The notes under the pieces were generated by a model. It searched no databases. It was not told the DNA's origin and saw nothing but the letters and a program-made list of their open reading frames with translations. Below, piece after piece: positions 60,464 through 64,000 of a stretch of DNA of 64,000 nt; position 1 is the stretch's first letter, and every line of letters starts with the position of its first letter. The stretch is from Cyclobacteriaceae bacterium. GTDB lineage: Bacteria; Bacteroidota; Bacteroidia; Cytophagales; Cyclobacteriaceae. A program made the position numbers and the translations under genes. The DNA lies in assembly GCA_030584025.1 (NCBI GenBank), contig CP129487.1, positions 2,995,001 through 3,059,000 of the forward strand. The letters are read 5' to 3'.

Positions 60464-61404
60464 TCGTGAGGCGCGCTAAAGATTATATTCTCCTTTACCT
60501 GAAGGGAATCGCCATGGGCGGTGCGGATGTTATACCTGGAGTTTCGGGTGGTACCGTTGCATTCATTACCGGTATCTACGAAGAACTGCTGCACTCCATT
60601 CGTTCGGTGGATTTGGATGCATTGAAGTTGCTTCGCTCATTTCAGTTTGCTGATTTCTGGAAAAAAATAAACGGATCATTCCTCCTCGTTTTATTTGCCG
60701 GAATCCTGACAAGTTTGTTATCCTTAGCCAAACTCATGACCTGGTTACTGGCTAACCATCCGATTCAGGTATGGTCATTCTTCTTCGGGCTCATTCTTAT
60801 TTCATCGCCACTAATTTTACGTGAAATCAAGAAGTGGCATGCAGGCATTATTTTTTCTTTCATCGCAGGCATCGTAATCGCTTATCTGATTACCATACTT
60901 TCACCGGCACAAACACCTGATGACCTTTGGTTCATTTTCATCGCAGGTGCCATTGCCATCTGTGCTATGATTTTACCCGGTATTTCAGGCGCATTTATTC
61001 TGTTGCTACTAAGCAAATACGAATACATGATACAGGCCATTACCCAGGTGAACATTCCTGTAATTGTGGTATTCGCATTGGGATGCCTCACCGGCATTAT
61101 GAGTTTTTCACGCTTATTAAGCTGGATTTTAAAAAACTACCGCCATATCGCCTTGGCTATGCTAGGAGGCTTTATGCTGGGCTCATTGAATAAAGTCTGG
61201 CCGTGGAAAGAGGTCATTTCCTTCCGTTTAGACAGCTCAGGGAAACAGGTTCCTGCAATTGATAAAAGTGTGTTACCTTGGGACTTCTTTGAAAAAACCG
61301 GAAATGACCCTCAGATAATCCAGGCCATTGTAATGATGGCACTCGGTGTATTTATTGTTGTTTTGATTGAAAAGATTGCAGAAAGACTAAAAACTAACAA
61401 CTGA
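60460..61404 (+). CDS. DUF368 polytopic membrane protein (undecaprenyl-phosphate translocase, PopT type)
   Basis: Inner-membrane protein of 314 residues with about eight membrane segments. DUF368 signature is GIAMGGADVIPGVSGGTVAF near the N-terminus, repeated as AICAMILPGISGAFILLLLS in the second half, an internal duplication typical of this family. DUF368 proteins (PopT) were recently shown to flip undecaprenyl phosphate back to the cytoplasmic face, recycling the lipid carrier for peptidoglycan and surface glycans. The start is TTG at 60460 overlapping the previous stop; GTG at 60466 is the alternative. aroE follows after 2 bases. Confidence 0.9.
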   Translation: MIVRRAKDYILLYLKGIAMGGADVIPGVSGGTVAFITGIYEELLHSIRSVDLDALKLLRSFQFADFWKKINGSFLLVLFAGILTSLLSLAKLMTWLLANHPIQVWSFFFGLILISSPLILREIKKWHAGIIFSFIAGIVIAYLITILSPAQTPDDLWFIFIAGAIAICAMILPGISGAFILLLLSKYEYMIQAITQVNIPVIVVFALGCLTGIMSFSRLLSWILKNYRHIALAMLGGFMLGSLNKVWPWKEVISFRLDSSGKQVPAIDKSVLPWDFFEKTGNDPQIIQAIVMMALGVFIVVLIEKIAERLKTNN

Positions 61405-61406
61405 TC

Positions 61407-62150
61407 ATGGAAAAAATCTTTGGGCTTATCGGTGCAACCGTTAGCCATTCATTCTCCAAATCATATTTTGATGAGAAATTTTTTCGCGAAGGATTACGCG
61501 ATCACCACTATGAATTGTTTCCGCTGGAAAAAATTCAGGATGTTGAAAACTTGTTGAAGAACACGAAAGGCCTCAGTGGTTTAAATGTTACACTGCCTTA
61601 CAAAGAACAGGTAATGAAATACCTAGATGAGGTGGACCCAGCCGCTAAAGAAATTGGCGCAGTTAACGTGGTAAAAATTGAAGAAGGGAAAGTTAAAGGC
61701 TACAACACCGACTCGGCTGCTTTTTTGGAAACCATTGAAAAGTGGCTTCCGAAAGAGCAGAAGTTTAGTGCAATCATATTAGGCACAGGTGGTTCATCTA
61801 AAGCGGTGCGTCAGGCGCTAACCAAACTAAACATCCCGTTTAAAACCGTATCGCGGGATAAGGGCAAAGGTGGCCTGACTTACGATGACCTTAAGAATAA
61901 TGCTGCGATCGTAAAAGAATCACTGTTGGTGATCAACACAACTCCGCTGGGCATGTATCCCCAAACCGACCTGGTTCCACCCATCCCATACGAGTGCCTG
62001 ACCAAAAATCACTACGTATACGATTTGATTTATAACCCTGCCCGCACCATGTTTTTACAGAAAGCTGAGATGCGTGGCGCGATGATCAAAAACGGACTTG
62101 AAATGCTTCACATTCAGGCCGAAAAATCCTGGCAGATCTGGAACAACTAG
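61407..62150 (+). CDS. aroE: Shikimate dehydrogenase
   Basis: NADPH-dependent reductase of 3-dehydroshikimate to shikimate in the chorismate pathway. It has 247 residues, slightly short but normal for Bacteroidota. Shikimate-binding Ser-x-Ser is in VSHSFSKSYF. The catalytic Lys is in NVTLPYKEQV, with the following Asn/Asp pair in AVNVV and YNTDSAAF. The NADP motif is ILGTGGSSKAV. Chorismate is used by pabB elsewhere in the window. It is 2 bases after the DUF368 gene and is separated from uvrB by a repeat. Confidence 0.94.
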   Translation: MEKIFGLIGATVSHSFSKSYFDEKFFREGLRDHHYELFPLEKIQDVENLLKNTKGLSGLNVTLPYKEQVMKYLDEVDPAAKEIGAVNVVKIEEGKVKGYNTDSAAFLETIEKWLPKEQKFSAIILGTGGSSKAVRQALTKLNIPFKTVSRDKGKGGLTYDDLKNNAAIVKESLLVINTTPLGMYPQTDLVPPIPYECLTKNHYVYDLIYNPARTMFLQKAEMRGAMIKNGLEMLHIQAEKSWQIWNN

Positions 62151-62170
62151 TTCACAGGTTAGCGTTTAAG

Positions 62171-62236
62171 GTTCAAGGTTTAAAGTTTAGCAAATTCAGT
62201 TCAACTTCCTTGAACTTTAAACGTTAAACCTTGAAC
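62171..62236. repeat. Long inverted repeat between aroE and uvrB
   Basis: Arm 62171-62189 (GTTCAAGGTTTAAAGTTTA) and arm 62218-62236 pair at 18 of 19 positions around a 28-base loop. The CCTTGAAC word recurs inside the loop and right arm. No T tract follows, so it is more like an intergenic repeat element than a terminator. Confidence 0.65.
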
Positions 62237-62243
62237 TTCCAGC

Positions 62244-64000
62244 ATGGATTTCAAACTCGTTAGCGAATACGTACCCACAGGCGATCAGCCACAAGCCATT
62301 AAACAACTTACAGAAGGTGTTGAACGGGGTGAACCGCATCAAACGCTGTTAGGGGTTACCGGTTCGGGCAAAACGTTTACCATGGCTAACGTGGTTTCAC
62401 GCGTTCAGCGCCCCACGCTGGTACTCAGCCACAACAAAACGCTTGCCGCTCAACTTTACGGTGAATTCAAAAATTTCTTTCCGGAAAATGCGGTTGAGTA
62501 CTTTATCTCATACTATGATTACTACCAGCCCGAAGCCTATATTCCTTCTTCCAATCTTTACATTGAAAAAGATCTTTCCATCAACGAAGAAATTGAAAAA
62601 CTCCGGTTGAGTGCCACCAGTTCATTACTTACCGGACGCAGGGATGTATTGGTTGTGGCCTCTGTGTCGTGCATTTATGGTATCGGTAATCCGGATGAGT
62701 TTGGGAAGAATGTGATCAAGCTAAAGGTGAATGAAACCATTGCACGGAATAAGCTTCTTTTTGCGTTGGTTGACATTTTATATAACCGCACTGAAGCAGA
62801 TTTTAAACGCGGTACGTTTCGCGTTAAAGGCGATACGGTGGATATTTTTCTGGCGTATGCCGATTATGCCATCCGCATTTACTTCTGGGGCGATGAAATT
62901 GAATCCATTCAACGCATTGATCCTGTAACAGGAAAGAAAATATCCGATGAAAAAATCGTGACAATTTTTCCGGCCAACCTGTTTGTTACGGGAAAAGAAT
63001 CGCTACAACAGGCCATCCGTGAAATACAGGATGACATGATGGTTCAGGTGGAGATGTTTGAATCGGAGAAACGCCACCTCGAAGCCAAACGGTTAAAAGA
63101 GCGAACCGAGTTTGACCTGGAAATGATGCGCGAACTCGGGTATTGTTCAGGTATTGAGAATTACTCCCGCTACTTCGATCGCAGAAAGCCCGGAGCACGT
63201 CCTTTCTGTCTCTTGGATTATTTCCCGGATGATTACCTGATGATTATTGATGAGAGTCACGTTACCGTTCCACAAATCCGGGCCATGTGGGGTGGTGATC
63301 GTTCACGAAAAGTTAACCTGGTAGATTTTGGGTTTCGATTGCCTTCAGCACTGGATAATCGTCCATTAACATTCAACGAGTTTGAATCTGTGGTCAATCA
63401 AGTGATCTACGTGAGTGCCACTCCTGCTGAATATGAACTGAGAAAATCAGAAGGTGTGGTGGTAGAACAACTCATCCGGCCTACCGGCTTGCTCGATCCG
63501 GAAATTGACATCAGGCCAAGTCGAAACCAAATTGACGACTTGTTTGAAGAAATTGATGAGCGTGTAAAGAAACAGGAGCGCGTATTGGTAACTACGTTGA
63601 CCAAGCGCATGGCGGAAGAGCTTACCAAATTCATGGAGCGTGCTGCTATTAAGTGTCGCTACATTCATTCGGAAGTGGATACATTGGAGCGCGTGGAAAT
63701 TTTACGTGAACTTCGCCTAGGTGTATTTGATGTACTGGTGGGTGTAAATCTATTACGTGAGGGTCTTGATTTGCCTGAAGTTTCATTGGTTGCCATTCTG
63801 GATGCGGACAAGGAAGGTTTCCTTCGTAACCAGCGATCATTGGTTCAAACTATTGGTCGCGCGGCACGTAACGTAAATGGCCGGGTAATCATGTATGCCG
63901 ATACCGTAACTGAATCTATGCAGTTGGCCATTGATGAAACGAACCGAAGAAGAAAGATTCAGGCCGACTATAACAAGGAACATGGCATTACGCCCAAAAC
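62244..64000 (+). CDS. uvrB: Excinuclease ABC subunit B (partial, runs off window)
   Basis: Nucleotide-excision-repair helicase-like protein that loads onto damage with UvrA and recruits UvrC. The first 585 residues are present of about 670; the C-terminal UVR domain lies beyond the edge. It starts at the ATG at 62244 (MDFKLVSEYVPTGDQPQAIK). Walker A is LLGVTGSGKTFTMA, the beta-hairpin is YFISYYDYYQPEAYIPSSN, Walker B is MIIDESHVT, and helicase motifs V-VI are VLVGVNLLREGLDLPEVSLV and QTIGRAARNVNG. The frame is open to the last base. Confidence 0.97.
   Translation, partial: MDFKLVSEYVPTGDQPQAIKQLTEGVERGEPHQTLLGVTGSGKTFTMANVVSRVQRPTLVLSHNKTLAAQLYGEFKNFFPENAVEYFISYYDYYQPEAYIPSSNLYIEKDLSINEEIEKLRLSATSSLLTGRRDVLVVASVSCIYGIGNPDEFGKNVIKLKVNETIARNKLLFALVDILYNRTEADFKRGTFRVKGDTVDIFLAYADYAIRIYFWGDEIESIQRIDPVTGKKISDEKIVTIFPANLFVTGKESLQQAIREIQDDMMVQVEMFESEKRHLEAKRLKERTEFDLEMMRELGYCSGIENYSRYFDRRKPGARPFCLLDYFPDDYLMIIDESHVTVPQIRAMWGGDRSRKVNLVDFGFRLPSALDNRPLTFNEFESVVNQVIYVSATPAEYELRKSEGVVVEQLIRPTGLLDPEIDIRPSRNQIDDLFEEIDERVKKQERVLVTTLTKRMAEELTKFMERAAIKCRYIHSEVDTLERVEILRELRLGVFDVLVGVNLLREGLDLPEVSLVAILDADKEGFLRNQRSLVQTIGRAARNVNGRVIMYADTVTESMQLAIDETNRRRKIQADYNKEHGITPK

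Noticed and set aside
1..64000. CRISPR array, transposase, integrase or prophage
   Set aside because: No regularly spaced repeats, transposase motifs or phage genes were found on either strand.

Overview
The window is a chromosomal segment of a free-living member of the Bacteroidota, most likely of the Cytophagales type. Four things point there: two SusC/SusD outer-membrane pairs, a PorE-like TPR/propeller/OmpA lipoprotein-type protein, DUF4249 and MG2-type outer-membrane proteins, and repeated promoter boxes of the Bacteroidota -7 type (TAnnTTTG) in place of E. coli-like -10 boxes. No insertion sequence, phage gene, rRNA or CRISPR array is visible. The last gene (uvrB) runs off the right edge.

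Layout. 1-8.1 kb holds housekeeping genes: a Fur-family regulator and Rel (minus), tRNA-Leu, trigger factor, clpP and clpX (plus), then lpxB and queD (minus). 8.2-15.3 kb is a visibly A+T-richer four-gene minus-strand operon: small exported protein, STN-containing TonB receptor, DUF4249 lipoprotein and MG2-type protein. 15.4-25.8 kb carries two SusC/SusD operons; the second also encodes an InlB-repeat lipoprotein. 25.9-32.7 kb is a tightly packed operon lepA-folD-queE-pabB-pabC plus the PorE-like protein, linking translation, folate and deazaguanine synthesis. 32.8-33.8 kb is a Xre-RES toxin-antitoxin pair. A secreted amidohydrolase and an Amt transporter follow.

37.0-41.9 kb encodes a 1343-residue DUF4011-type SF1 helicase, laid out like known single-protein antiphage helicases but with a degenerate C-terminal nuclease-like end, overlapping a membrane-anchored helix-hairpin-helix protein. 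42.0-44.8 kb has an ECF sigma factor with a membrane partner, a membrane-bound LytTR regulator flanked by repeated candidate operators, and a small exported protein.

44.8-48.9 kb is the most interesting locus: a four-gene operon of a C39-like cysteine peptidase, a RimK-like ATP-grasp ligase with an N-terminal RLAN-type region, a GCS2-family carboxylate-amine ligase and an N-formylglutamate amidohydrolase-family enzyme. Together these look like a system that makes, attaches or removes a small glutamate-containing peptide. Its product is not known to me.

48.9-51.5 kb has an S1/P1 nuclease, tRNA-Arg, a small membrane protein and hflX. 51.6-58.1 kb is an exopolysaccharide locus: glycosyltransferase, RmlC, Wza-like export lipoprotein, Wzc-like tyrosine kinase, PHP-type tyrosine phosphatase and a nucleotide-sugar epimerase/dehydrogenase. 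58.1-64 kb runs TPR protein, phosphosulfolactate synthase family protein, DUF368 undecaprenyl-phosphate translocase, aroE and uvrB.
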